From the NCBI GenBank assembly GCA_036571765.1, contig BROE01000020.1:9823461-9887460 (forward strand): a DNA stretch of 64,000 nt, given 5' to 3'. The notes under the pieces were generated by a model, which saw nothing but the letters and a program-made list of their open reading frames with translations, did no database searches and was not told where the DNA came from. The DNA comes from Plecoglossus altivelis (lineage: Eukaryota > Chordata > Actinopteri > Osmeriformes > Plecoglossidae). The first letter of the stretch is position 1. Every line of letters begins with the position of its first letter. Positions 27,270 through 39,559 of this stretch are shown piece by piece. Both the position numbers and the translations under genes were made by a program.

Positions 27270-27440
27270 TGGCTTTAAAGACTGAAGCATGTTAATCCTA
27301 TAAGCTGCCACAGGGATTTCAGCATTAGCGATGCAATCAAAATCGCATTGGAAAGTTGTGTTAATAATTAGGATGATTTTGGCACATTAACGTTAATTAC
27401 ACAATCATCTGAAAGATTTCAGGCTGATCTTACATCTGGA
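27270..27440. promoter_or_regulatory. Enhancer-like block
   Basis: Contains gttaataattaggatg, cattaacgttaattacac and paired gcgatgcaatcaaaatcgc elements in unique sequence. Inferred regulatory. Confidence 0.35.
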
Positions 27441-28726
27441 ATAAGCGGCCGAGGGCTAGGAGAAACCTGGCTTTCTGAGGCTATACTAGAAAAATACTCA
27501 GGATGAATCCAGCACTGGTCTCTGACTCCACATCTCTGCCTTCCAAATGTTGAGATGATTTGATCAATTCAAAACAACAAGCGGTAAGGATGATGACCAC
27601 GCAGAGATGCTGAATCCAGACAGGGAACGAGCTTCTCTGACACCATAAACCCCCTTTTTTCATTCGGACCAGATGCAGAGGAACAGCTTCAGCTATAACT
27701 GACCCCATCGCTTTTCCCAATAGCTCTCCTTAACAGAGCACGCAAAAACTAGGCCCCTTAGGTTAGGTTTCCAAACAGAACCACAAGAGAACGGAGACTC
27801 ACTGCGTAGACAACTCAAGGTAACGCTTAAGACTGTGTGGGCCCTTTCTTGAGAGAGGAATACCTCTATTCAAGTCACAACAAGATATTAAAAGGGTTGA
27901 AGGTGGTTTACAGTCTCTTTGGTAACCAATGCCTTCAGCCATGAGCTCAGGGCTGTGATGGTGAAACCCATCACTGTCTGCTCTGCTGGGCTGTGAGAGA
28001 CAGAACACAGACGCGCTGCTTCTCTGAAGCCCAGAGCTCCTGACGTGTTAACACCCTCGCTCCGCCCCGCTGGAGCTCCACAGCCAGGATGCTCTCATCC
28101 TGGGCCCCAACACTCGGAGATATGGAGAGGGGTGTGAGGAGAACGCACAATGAGCCATAAAAAGTGCCAGAGAGACTGAATCCGCTAAGAGGGAGCAGAT
28201 TGGTGTGCCCTGAGAGTAAACATGTGTGTCTGTCCAAATAACCAAGGAAAATACTTTTAACTGATTCCATGCAATGTCTCCTAATCCGTCTAGAGTCGGA
28301 AAATACAGGAATTGTGTTCCCAAGAAACTTGAGAAGACAGCCCCACAAGGGAACCCTCAGCATGAACTGTACGTCCATGTATGCATTTCTAAAGCAAACC
28401 TGTCTGAAGCATGCTCGCCTTGTCCCTTTGTCACATCTGATCTCACTACAGGCAGAGGTTCAAAGAAAGGTCATTGTCTTAGGACACGGTGTTACTATAT
28501 TGTAATGTCCATCTGCAACATACAGCAGTAAGAGGCTCATTACAGCATTGCCATTACGCACCCCTTTATGTTTTGGATTACTCATTTATCAGACTGCACC
28601 CATTTATTTTACATAGGAGGAAACCAAGAGGGAAACTACACGGGATTCAGTTATCCATTAAGTTGATTCAATACAACATTCAACTTCTCGTCGAGAAAGT
28701 ACACAAATGAATAATCGCATGTTTAC

Positions 28727-28793
28727 CTTCTACAAGGACTTGCTTCTTTAAAGCAATCTTCAGTTCCAGCGTGGTGACTTCAGCCTCCTAGCC
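28727..28793 (-). other. foxp1: Candidate foxp1 5' UTR exon (67 nt)
   Basis: On the minus strand a good acceptor (cctctgtctctgtccacag) is followed by 67 nt starting GGCTAGGAGGCTGAAG and ending CTTGTAGAAG, then the donor gtaaac. The segment has no ATG, which suits a leader exon, and it lies on the correct strand upstream of the coding exon. FOXP1 genes are known to carry several non-coding 5' exons before the first coding exon. Assignment as an exon is inference from the paired splice sites. Introns contain many chance pairs of this kind, so RNA-seq is needed. Confidence 0.5.
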
Positions 28794-29514
28794 CTGTGGA
28801 CAGAGACAGAGGAGTGAGAGAATGCCACTACTGCCCTTAGCCTTGTAAAATGAAGCATTTCAACTGCATAGCAAACACACAGAAATTGGCAGGATCCACA
28901 TATTCTAGCAAATGATCACAGCATCAGCTAATCACATATGCAAACAGAAAACGCAGGTACAGGTATCTCTGCCTGTAACAGTTCCGAGACACATGGATAA
29001 TACACACTTTACTGCCCAACAGCACGCTCACTGTGCACCACTTATTTACATGTCACTCTATATGATAAGAGCAGCCATTCTACAGTCAATAGCAGAACAA
29101 TGGAACTGTTTAGTGAACATGGATACTGCATTTGCTAAAGGAAAACGCATTGTTATATTTCATTCAGAGGGTCCAGTTAGAGAGGTCCCTTCCTAGTGGT
29201 GGACACACCTGTCCCATCCTCAGTAGAACTCTCCTGGGAGCAGACTATTCAGAATGCAGCCAGCACCGCAATCCGAGCACTCAACCCCACAACAGAAAAG
29301 AATAAAAAATAGGAAGAAAAAAAAATCTTATTTTTATGGTAAACTGAAAAGTGACTATGGGGCAATATCTCCTGAGCATTTGAATAAAAGCATTAAAGCA
29401 TATCCAAATATGAAAAAAGACCTCTCCCACACTGTTCTTTTGTGCCGTTTACATTTGGCAGTCAAAACTGAAGCCGGGCTTTTACGCAGGTCTGAAGTGT
29501 TTATCTAAAGCAGC

Positions 29515-29790
29515 CTATGGCTTGATAAAACATATGAGCACATGTTGCCCAATTTCATCATTAATTATCTGTTAAACGCCCTTGTTGAAAAGTCAACATT
29601 AAACTAACTCTGAACCCTTTTGCGGGTCGAATTATTACCCCAAAATTGACTGTTCCCACACACCTCTATTATTCAGATTCATTACACTTCAATTAACATA
29701 TCATCAATACCATCGAACATCAATAGAGTGGTGACAAATGACAGATATTTTCTGTTTTAAAGTACTAAACATCATTAATCCCTATCACCT
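29515..29790. promoter_or_regulatory. Enhancer-like AT-rich block
   Basis: Includes catcattaattatctg, tcaattaacatatcatc and related TAAT cores. It lies 0.7-1 kb upstream, in transcript order, of the 28727 exon candidate. Confidence 0.3.
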
Positions 29791-30889
29791 GAAAAGGCCT
29801 TGGGAACTAAATGAGTTTATCCAATGCATAACATCCATTTAGATAAATGTTCCATCACTATAACGATGGAAAAAAAGTGTGTGGGGGAGGGGGGGGGAGA
29901 CAACAACAGAACTATAATAGCAGCTGTGGGCTTACTCTCTCCGTGATATAATGTGCATCTTGTAATACCTAAATAGATAATTGTCTCAATTTCCAACTGC
30001 ACGTGGTTGTATTCCAGGCGTTTAGAGCAGTGGGGGGCAGAGAGCGGAGGGTGTGGATAAACAAGCACACGCTGCTTTGCCCAGTTGGGGGAGCTCAGCC
30101 CATCATACACTCCCACATTGAGATTTGAGGGAACAGAGGAAGTCCTGGGTGAGATAATTACCCACCTAGGTGGTTTATGTGCATGCACAGTCAGAGGGCC
30201 AGGCTAAGAACATGAATCAGAATGCAACAATTTTCGAAAGACAAAGAGAATGGAGGTGTATCCTTCCAGTGCTAAAGTGTTGAAAAGACAGTGTGCTGTG
30301 TGAGGAGGATGGGAAGAGAGCCCATATGACATATGTTCTGGAGAAGCAGTTACAAGATAGCAGCATCAACTGTGTATCTAGGGTTTATGACAATGTTGGT
30401 GTTGGTGTGATGCTTCATGTTTAGTTTTTTTTATAGTGCTACTTTAAATCAAAAGTGTGAGCTACAAGAATTCTACATTATTATTCAAACACACCACAGC
30501 TCTGGATGAGAACCATGAGCTGAGAATCGTGATGACACTGAGCAACAAAGCGGAAATTATCATTTTTTGTTTTCATTTTAGCTTTGGACTGTTTGAGTGA
30601 AATGCCTGCGTATTTGTGCTTGAACAAAGACTCATTCTCTGTGTAAAACTATGAAGTGGACCTCCTATTGGTGAGGAGGTCACCGCTTTACAATATGCTC
30701 TCATGTCCCAGGTATGTTATCAGCGCCTCCGGCTTTGTTGCTAGATAGCATGTTCAAAATATGAATTAATACCCCTCCAGAGAAACGCACCCAATCCCAA
30801 CAAAAGGCCCACATCCACTCAGTTCGGCTCTTCAGCAGCTCTAATGGACAGGCTCTCTACCCTCCTCACGCACAACTGACAAAAAGAAG

Positions 30890-31060
30890 AGCCCATGAAT
30901 ATTTACCACAAAGTAAAGTTATTCCATTAATTACTCTGAGCATACTTAATACTGTATCTGTGGCTACTTTTGTGGTGGGTCGTTAATGAACTTTCACACG
31001 TCATTACCATATTAATTAATGCTCAACTCAATGACTGTCAATAGGACATGCCAGAGTTGT
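30890..31060. promoter_or_regulatory. Enhancer-like block with TAAT and TGTCA motifs
   Basis: Combines ccattaattactctg, catattaattaatgc and a MEIS-like tgactgtcaa in about 170 bp of unique sequence. Confidence 0.38.
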
Positions 31061-32126
31061 CTCGCTGTCTTTAAATCCCACCCAGTCTGTTTCGATCACT
31101 TAGTGACGCTAGACAGTTACACAGACATGTCTATTTATCATTCCGTAAACTAGACCGTATAAGATGCAGCATTGTCTCTGCGTTAGACCCTTTCTGTAAA
31201 TGGATAGGGGAGAGTTTGGTCAAAGAATAAAATGGGCGTACAACAGGATAGGCAGAGCAGTTAGTGATATCTACACACAGGCCATTGGTGTTTGCTTTAG
31301 GGTGTGTGCTTGAGATTTTCCAAGTCACTGTCTGTGTTCTAAAATACAGGAAAAACGAAGGCATGAGTCATTCTGAAACAAATGCAGCTGTTTACACGTG
31401 ATACACTAAGGGCCGACTGCGCTCTCCTTCTTTTTCTTCTTCTCATGCTTTATTAAAACAGACTGATTCAATGAAAACATAACTAGTTCTCGTAAAAACG
31501 GCCCTCGAAAATCAAGTGTATTTTCTCTTTCAACACGATTGGCAGGATTCTGGCATTATATTGCACACCCACATAGACTGTAAACAACAGCGCTTTCTGA
31601 CACGCAAACAGGCTGAAAACCCACCAATTAAACCCAACTTTTCTCCGAGCCTTTGGAGACGTTTCTCTTTTTTTCCAAGCTGAATAGGCAACAGTGCAGT
31701 CTGCTGAATGTCAGCCTGTCTGATCCCGGAGATTGGTTGGACCTGCCCTCACGTTTTGCTGAGCTGAGAACAAAGTGCACAGAGTACACACGGAGAGCTT
31801 TGCCGCCTTAATACCAAGGAAGTGGAATTTCACTCTGAACCCAAAACAAACAAGGCAGCACATTTCTTTACACTATTTAAATGTTAACAGAGCTCTTTTA
31901 TCACAGCGTACCCTTCTTTTGGATGCGTCAAGAAATCCACAATGAAAATTCTTATCAACTGATGCACAATATAAACTGAGAAGGCAAAATGAAAAACGAA
32001 TGCCACTATGTTCAAGTCTGTTGAGAGGTCACAGCTGGAACAACAGAAACTGCTTGACCCGAGAGTTGCACACTGTCTCACTCAGATAAACTACAACAGG
32101 ACATTCTACACAGAGACCGACACGCT

Positions 32127-32147
32127 CACACACACACACACACACAC
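32127..32147 (+). repeat. (CA)n microsatellite, short
   Basis: Uninterrupted CACACA, about ten units. A second imperfect CA stretch follows at 32511-32552. Confidence 0.9.
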
Positions 32148-33949
32148 GGTACGTCTTATAGCACAAAGGGCCAACCTACAGCCACATTATGCAATGCTAC
32201 TCTTATGACCAATTCCTTTCCACCCCGTCAACCATGAGGGCTGTCAATTCTCTTCTTCAATATCACATTTCCACTCTACCAAGTCCCTGCTGTGCCCTGC
32301 TCCTCCTTGCCACTCCGCCACAGATCCTGTGTGCTATTAATATCAATAACTCCCAGATTCCATTTCCCCGGACAAAGACGGAGGACGAGCGAGTGAAATG
32401 AGTGGGGGAGCAACTGAAACCCTCACCCCTCACAGCACATTCAACACTTACCATCACCCTCAACCCTACTGGACGGAAACACGGAACAGCAGCACAGACT
32501 AACATACGGGCTCACACACACATACACACACCAAACACACACCCACACACAAAATAGAGGAAGTTCACAGAAAACTTGCTACGATGTGAACGGTAAGATT
32601 GAAGCGGTTGAAAACCTTTATCTCCAATAGTAACTTCTGCTCCTCAGTGGGACACATCTGCCTACTGAACCCTGAACGACACAGTCCGGCACTTACTAAC
32701 ACACCTACAGAGCGCACACACATATCCAGCACCGTCCCATAAAAGGCAAGGAGAGGAGGAGGGGAAAAACACAATTAAAATCTTTACTGACTCACCCATG
32801 AACAGAGACAAGCTTTCATTGCATTAATGAAACATTCATGCAGATTCCACTTCAGGATTAACGGTAGTATTTATAATCCACTTCTCAAAGAAAAGAGAAG
32901 CTGTCAGTAATAGGAGAACCAGGAGAAGTAGCGCTGCTAGCTGGTTGTGTGTGAGAGAGCAGGAGTTCTGACTGCAGTGTTTCCTGGGACTGGAGGTATG
33001 TGGTCTAAACACAACAAAAGCCAGTGCCTTGCTCTAGATTAAATATGCAGGAAGAGGCCCCTTTGCATAAACACAAACACTCAGCAAATGAAGGACTGGC
33101 CCAGACCAGCCGCCTGCTGAGAGCCCTACCTGTCCTGAGCGCCTTTAATTAGACAAGAACAAGCAGCACAAGCAGAACAAATGCACAACACAGTGGTAAC
33201 ACCAGCCAGAGCCAATACACACACTGTCTTTATCCTCAATAGGATAGAAAGCTCAATGTTTGTTGCAAAGTTAAAGATTTAAAACAAGATTATGAAGCAA
33301 GTCTAAGACTTGTGTTTTTCTTGTTTTCAAACTTTTAAAAATCTTTTTATGTTCAACCATTGAACTCAACCTCTTCACCAAACTCTGCTCAAGGTAAATG
33401 TTTTTTTGGGGGGAAAGGTTGACTTAAAACAATTCAGAAAATTAAACATTGCTGCATTTTCCACTGGGTGTAGATAATCTTTGACTGTGACACCTTCTAT
33501 GGGGTAGAGAGGAAAAAGGTGTAAGCTACCATTACCAGGACTAAACTGACTAAAGTGTAGAACAGATACAATATCACTGTCCACATATTCCAATCTATTC
33601 TACTTCCACGCACTTTCTTTATTTCCCTCTTTGTCTCTCTATCCCCCTCTTCGGGATATGAATGCAGAAACTCACGTCGGTGAGAGACTCCTGGAGTAGA
33701 GGCTGCCTGGATCTGCCAGGCGTCATGACGAAAACTTCAAGTGAACCAAAGAGAACAGGAGCTGAGCCCAAGAAATTTCTTGGGGAGCACCAGCTTTAGA
33801 TGCTACGAAGTGACAGCATGTTACTCGATGTGCCCAGTGCAAAGACTGTCATTTCATGGCAAAGCAACCTCTCAAACAGAGCAGGGGGAGAAGAGGATGG
33901 AAGCGAGGAGGGCCCGAGACCCCGTACGGTCTTGGTGGTGGGTGTACCT

Positions 33950-34178
33950 GGGGAGAGACACAGGAGGGAGGGGTAGGTAAGAGGTAGTAGCAAGGGGAGG
34001 TGTGGTGGGGGGGGAATCGGGCGGGGGCGAGGGGAGGAGGAGGGGAGGAAGGGTCAGAGAAGAGGGTGGGAGGGGAGGAGAGGGGAGCGGAGAGGGACAG
34101 ACTAGAATAGGGAGAGAGAGAGAGAGAGAGAAGGATAGAGAAAGAGAGGACAAAGAGAGCGAGAGAGAGCAGAGAGAG

Positions 34179-34225
<47 letters not shown>

Positions 34226-34500
34226 GTATGAGAGAATAGGGAGGCGAGCGACGAGCAGAAATGGAGACCTCTGGAAAATAAACTAGGGTGGTAGGGGTTC
34301 AACAGACAGATAGGGAGAGAGAGAGAGAGAGAGAGAGATAGAGAAAGAGAAGACAAAGAGAGAGAGAGAGAGAGGACACACGAGAGAGAGAGAGAGAGAG
34401 AGAAGGAGAGAGAGAGGAGAGAGAAGAGGAGAAGAGAGAGAGAGATAGAGGCAGGAGGAGACAGAGAAAGGAGACTCTAGGAAAAATAAAACAGGGGTAG
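33950..34500 (+). repeat. Purine-rich GA/GGGA tract with an internal ~200-bp duplication
   Basis: Begins with GGGGAGG-type sequence and passes into GAGAGA arrays. The segment at about 34107-34309 recurs in the same order at about 34310-34525 (ATAGGGAGAGAG, then ATAGAGAAAGAGA, GACAAAGAGAG, and a unique GGAAAATAAA-like tail), so the array grew partly by duplication of a larger unit. Reverse-strand frames here are serine/leucine repeat artefacts. Confidence 0.9.
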
Positions 34501-35879
34501 GTTTCAAAGGCAGGGGGACAGGCATTCCATTGTTCAAGCCAATTATCAGTGGAAAATAATAACAACAGATGGATCCAGAGCGGCCAACTTGTGGCGGAGC
34601 GCCCCAGTGCTGGAGAACAGATGATGAAATGTGAGAGTAGTGTCGGGGGAGGAGGGCCGGGCCCACAGTCGCACAGCTCCACAGACCAGATGTGAACTTC
34701 CACAAGGACAGTTAGTATGTGTGTTCTCCAGTCACCACTCGTGCTACGCGGTGCAGAAATATCAAACAATAGCCGGTCTGCACGTTCATTCATATTAAGC
34801 CATGTCTCAGAGGGCATCTGAACTCATGCACTTAAGGCACTTTAAAATAGCACAATATTCGCTCAATTAACACCTTAGTAACACTAGCCTCCTTTTCGCC
34901 CAACATTTCGTAATTTATGACAAACCGATTCTACTAACTGGAGGCCTGGCAAAGTATTACATTACAGAATACCATTCCCCTTGCCAAGTTCTTGCGCATC
35001 ACTACATTGCATAGGCGTTTCATAAACACAGTTAATAAAAAGGAGAAAAGACAGTGCCAGATGATACACTTTCAGGGTAAGTGCGTATTTGTTTCATTTT
35101 CAAGATGTAGGGATGTGTTCAAAAGTTAATAATCATAGCATTAATAAAATAAAAATTATTCATTTCTAGCACAACACACTTTTCTCAACACCTGGACAAC
35201 TGGCAAAGGTTAAAAATAAATCAACCCAGAGGACACACGGTGGCTCTGGACACAGTACCACATGTAAGTCAGTTATCTGGCTATGAAACGCATGTGGCGC
35301 TAAAAAGTGCAGCACTGTACTTGGTTACTGAAACAGAGACATGTCCAGTCCTTTGGTTTGCTTTCAGCTCCCATCCCTCATGACCTGTTGGGAGGTTTTC
35401 ATTTGATGTGTTCCAGTGTACCTTGAACACAGAGCAGAGCCCAGTGCTGCCACAAGACCCTGGCACTGCTGAGAGCGAGCAAGTCCGTGGATGCTGGCCT
35501 CAGCAAGAGATCTCTGGTATGGGCTCCAGACTGACAGGCGAGGAGGGGAGGGGGCTTCAGCCCTGAAACAGAACCAGTCCTCAATGTGCCCTGTCAAGGG
35601 TGGGGAGATGTCTGCAGATAGCGGCACAAAAGATCTGCCCTTCCTTTCAAAAGAAAAGAGAAGTTTTCGTTTCATTAACTCAAGACTAAAGCGTAATTAT
35701 CTCCCTATAGACCTTAATCACCAGCAGAAGGATAATAGAACAAAAAGCAGTCTTCAGTTCAGTCATTAAAGGTTTTTTTTTTGTTGTTTCTTTTTCTGTC
35801 CGTCTCCCTTTAGATGAGAGTATTAAATAATGACAACATATCGGAGGTCATGAGCTAAATCCAACTTTCCAATCTGTCT

Positions 35880-36480
35880 GTTGTGAAGCATGAAAGTGGA
35901 AATGTTATCCATATTTAAATGTTTAAGTTTGCTACAAAATGGTTTCCTTTGTTTAAACTGACGATCTCTGGCCTGTCTTTATCTAAATGCTCTCTGTCCA
36001 GTAAGATAGAGGACACGGCTGTTGGAGGAAGGAGGCCGCTGCAGTCTGGATGCTCAGATGCAAGGGTGTAATTAACCATGTTTGAAATCAAATCAGGTTG
36101 AGTACAAACAGAGCATTTTATAATCGTATATAATATTCTAAATGACTAACAGCGCTCGGAGGTGCTTGTAATGCTATCCCCTAAATGCCAACTCCCTAAA
36201 GGATTCCGCAGATGAAGAAAAAATATGAGAAACTTTGCCTAGATTTAATTAGCTTATAAAAAATAATTGCCATTAGCAAATCTCATACAGAGGGGTTGAG
36301 GCGTTTGCTGAAAAACGTCTCTTTTTTTGACGGCGTGAAGACAAAGGGTTTTCAAACAGGAACTTGCAGGCCAGCAGCCGTTTTGTGCACTGACACAGAG
36401 GTCGAGTTAATTAGACTATTGTCATTTTAATCAGGACAGCTCAGCGGCCATCCCTTCCTAAAAGAGCCAGTGGACTTGAA
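35880..36480. promoter_or_regulatory. Enhancer-like block, long
   Basis: About 600 bp of unique sequence with clustered TAAT cores (gtgtaattaacc, gatttaattagc, gagttaattagac, gtcattttaatcag) and no frame or repeat. It ends in GC-richer sequence near 36460. Confidence 0.42.
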
Positions 36481-37305
36481 ACGGCAGAGGGACTTCTGTG
36501 TGCATGCATGCGTCGGGCCCGGGGTCTCTCTCACACAGCTCAGGGTTAGAGAGTATGTGCTGGTTCTCTCACTTGCTTCGAAACATTAATGAGCCAGAGA
36601 CACACCAAGGAAACAGGCGCCTGGAGTCTCACTAGGGGAAACTACTCGCCTTTGCTCTGCTCATGTCTCTGTTCATTTGAAAATAATTTAAATATCAAAT
36701 ATTTGAAATAATTTGCTTCTCCCTGACTATCAGATTTTAAATAGTGAGTCTTTCATGTTTTCTCTATTATGCCCTCAACTGGCATTAACATTTAAAACAT
36801 TGTTAATGTAACCATATTTAAAAGGTGCATATCATTATGGTTACATTATGACGCTATTTATGCCGTGCCTGGTGTCATGTAGACCGAGTAGAGTTTCAGA
36901 CGGCATTTACTGGATACAAGTGCAACCCATTGAATCAAAGAGATTATCACATGCACGAATGCATGTACAGCATGAGAATACTATATGCAAACCTAGCTTC
37001 ACATCAACACTGAACCCACGCGTACTCACTTCCTTGCACACCCACAAAGTTATTTAATAATTGACATCACTATTCAACCGCTCTTTATGAGAGAAATTGC
37101 ATGCAAGATCCTGCACTTATAGCTCGTTCCTCTACACCACACAGCACCCATCATTTACCAAAAGCATGATTGACAGCCCTGTATCGACCAAACATCTCTT
37201 AACATGCCCAGCAGATGAGAAACTATTCAGAACAATTTTCTATCCAACATTTGAGATATTCGAATTCCACATTCACAACCTGGATCTATTTGGTTTCCCC
37301 ACTGA

Positions 37306-37858
37306 CTTTCATGTGCAGGACTGATTCAAATGCGAGCAGCTTATCAGAAGTTCCCGAGACAAGTACAATAGAGCGCATCACAAGACATCCTGCAATTACT
37401 CCAAATCAGTTTAGAAAGTAATGATTCCCTCTTCAACAATAAATACTACTTACAGATAGAGGGAACAGCTATGGGTAAGAAATTTGCACCAGCATACGCA
37501 AACATTTACATGGCTGAACGGGAGAGAGTAGCTTTGTCAAAGTGTCCACTTCAACCATCCTTTTATTACAGATTTTTAGACGACATAATAGGGGCCTGGC
37601 CACACGACATAAAACACTTTGCTGATTTCATACATATACTCAACTCGCACCATCCATCCATTACAGTTAAATACATCATAGATCCACAACAGGTTAATTT
37701 TCTGGACACCACGGTTTACTTTCACCCAATTAACACTACACATAAAACACTACAGACACAAGTTTACTTCAAGCCAACAGACACACACGCATTATTACAC
37801 AAACACAGCTATCACCCCAAACACACATTCAAAGGCATAGTCAAATCACAAATAATCC
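37306..37858 (+). mobile_element. Penelope-like retroelement, degraded reverse transcriptase fragment
   Basis: Penelope-like elements encode a telomerase-related reverse transcriptase, usually with a C-terminal GIY-YIG endonuclease. Seen: one frame runs from about 37306 to the gap. An in-frame TAG sits at 37369-37371, then a continuous reading covers the family's hallmark blocks: QIEGTAMGKKFAPAYANIY around 37450-37510, the catalytic FLDD at 37573-37584 (both aspartates kept), NFLDTTVYF near 37700 and YFKPTDTHALLH near 37770. The spacing and wording of these blocks match the palm and thumb of Penelope/Neptune-type RTs. The upstream finger region is not clearly readable; another frame over 37151-37325 may hold frame-shifted remains. 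The endonuclease domain is absent because the sequence stops at the assembly gap. It lies antisense to foxp1, inside an intron, and is almost certainly inactive. Confidence 0.85.
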
Positions 37859-37868
37859 NNNNNNNNNN
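37859..37868. other. Assembly gap (10 N)
   Basis: There are ten undetermined bases between the retroelement fragment and a G-rich minisatellite. The true length is unknown, since gaps of round size are usually placeholders. Confidence 0.99.
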
Positions 37869-38002
37869 GGGGAGGGGAGGAGAGGAGAGGAAGGGTTAGG
37901 GGAGAGGAGGGGTTAGGGGAGAGGAGAGGAGGGGTTAGGGGAGAGGAGAGGGGAGGGGAGGAGAGGAAGGGTTAGGGGAGAGGAGGGGTTAGGGGAGAGG
38001 TT
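37869..38002 (+). repeat. G-rich minisatellite with GGGTTAGGGG cores
   Basis: Irregular tandem units of roughly 17-30 bp combine GGGGAGAGGAGG with GGTTAGGGGAGAGG. At least six TTAGGGG cores are visible. The runs of three to four G can form G-quadruplexes, which would explain the adjacent sequencing gap. The resemblance to the vertebrate telomere unit TTAGGG is partial, since the spacing is irregular. Confidence 0.9.
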
Positions 38003-38329
38003 AAGTCTCGTTCCTGGGGTCTCAGGTAGGTGAAAGAGGGGCAGACACAGAGTAGACCTGAGCCGCTCTGAAAGAGACTTCTCTATAACTTTCCTCACCG
38101 TGTTAGAGGTCTTTTCTGAACTCTGCTGCAGACAGGTGATATGCTGTCCTGCACATACAAAGGTTAGTATAATTCCTGGGAGCACCTGAAATGCCAAATA
38201 CAAAAGAAATACTTAAGCGTATTTTCATCGTCATCACCAATTGATGAAATAAAGAAAGAAAATTTAGCAAAGAGCCAAATAGTTTGAGGTCAGACAGTTC
38301 CTGTACATTTGACTTCCCCCAGGGTCTGT

Positions 38330-38480
38330 TTAGGACTACATTAATAGATCTGTAAGTTCATCGCTTTTCACATTGATCATGAATATTTCAGCAAGTGTTA
38401 ATATTAATCTGATCAGAAATTAACTTAATTCAATAATTCAGCACATATAAATTAATAATTCAATAAAAAGAATGATCAGC
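38330..38480. promoter_or_regulatory. Enhancer-like AT-rich block
   Basis: Contains gttaatattaatctgatc, agaaattaacttaattc and aaattaataattc in unique sequence next to the minisatellite region. Confidence 0.28.
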
Positions 38481-39559
38481 TATGTTGAAGGGGAAACCAA
38501 GAGACGTCCAGCAGTATTATGTGTGGTTATTTAAATGGCCCAGTCACACTACAGCACATTTACTATGGGTATATGCATATTGAGCAATAAGCTAAAGCTT
38601 CTTATAGCTTTACTTTACTTGAATGAATAGCCAAGTGCTGTGGCGTTCACTTGAAATGTTATCACAACACAAGTTATTACTATGGAAACTCTAAAAGGCT
38701 CAAATGTTGCAATTGAAACGCCTATTTGAGATCAGTAATCCAGACATGTTCCCCAGGACTGACCAAGGCAATTGAAAACAACAGGGTGTTGTGTCCACTG
38801 AGATGTACATGCAGAGATAAAGAAGACCCAAGCTCTAAAGCCCTGCTCTAGGAAGAAACTCTGTTTTCCCCAAGTTCTTCTGTGAGAGATTTACTGGGAT
38901 TACATGTAGAAATGAAAGTCTAATCTTCATTTGACAGGCCAGCCAATCTTTAGGTCACTGGACGACTTTGTAACTGAAGGCCTCTTTCTCTTCATCGTTC
39001 TCTACTCTTTCTTTCCTGGTTCTGGTAATACAGCCTACAGCCATGTCTAAAAACACATACTGTCTGCTTATTATGCACCATAAGAACAGATCCCATGATC
39101 ACGTAGTCTAATATGCAAGTAAAGAACGTACAGAAAGGTACTGCTGGAAGTAATACAATCCTATTTTACAGCCAGTATTGGCTCAGTCATACTTGCTGTA
39201 TATACTTGGCTGCTAGTATCTTAGTGGCTTTCTATTCTGCCTCAACTGAAACTGATTTCAAATATTATTAATTTCCATGTGCAGTTTAATGACAGATGAA
39301 AAGAGATATTTCATGGTTCCGTATATACCTGATAACCCATTAATCAAACTGCCGGACAAGGACAATGGCTAAATTTAGCCACAAGTAAAATGGCTCCAGC
39401 TGCAACAGCCTTACATGAATTATTAATTAGTGTTACATCGTAGTCTATAGAATTAAAAATAGCTGGTTTCACCTCATTACAGTTGTCTTTAATACTCGCT
39501 ACAAATGTCATAGCTTGCAATCGTTTACAATGTTTAACCCTGTCACATCCTGCTGAGGC

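Larger units (their letters stand above)
11918..28726 (-). other. foxp1: foxp1 5' UTR intron immediately upstream of the start-codon exon
   Basis: This ends at the acceptor of the coding exon. Its other boundary is inferred from the candidate UTR exon at 28727-28793. It holds no credible protein-coding gene. Contents are AT-rich enhancer-like blocks (12990-13180, 13880-14450, 20540-20725, 21540-21790, 24330-24520, 27270-27440), (CA)n and (GT)n microsatellites at 13.8 and 20.8 kb, a GAGAGAGAGC-type minisatellite at 23.7 kb, and one extra exon candidate at 20922-20999. If that candidate is real, the intron is split in two. Confidence 0.55.

Noticed and set aside
33678..33945. Segment after the strong acceptor gtgtctctccccag on the minus strand
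   Set aside because: The acceptor is made by the edge of a purine/pyrimidine tract and the only donor (gtgagttt) is 270 nt away; not convincing.
34299..34817. 172-residue reverse-strand open frame, the longest in the window
   Set aside because: It is mostly serine/leucine from reading through the GA arrays. It has no domain, and the overlapping 140-residue frame has the same make-up.
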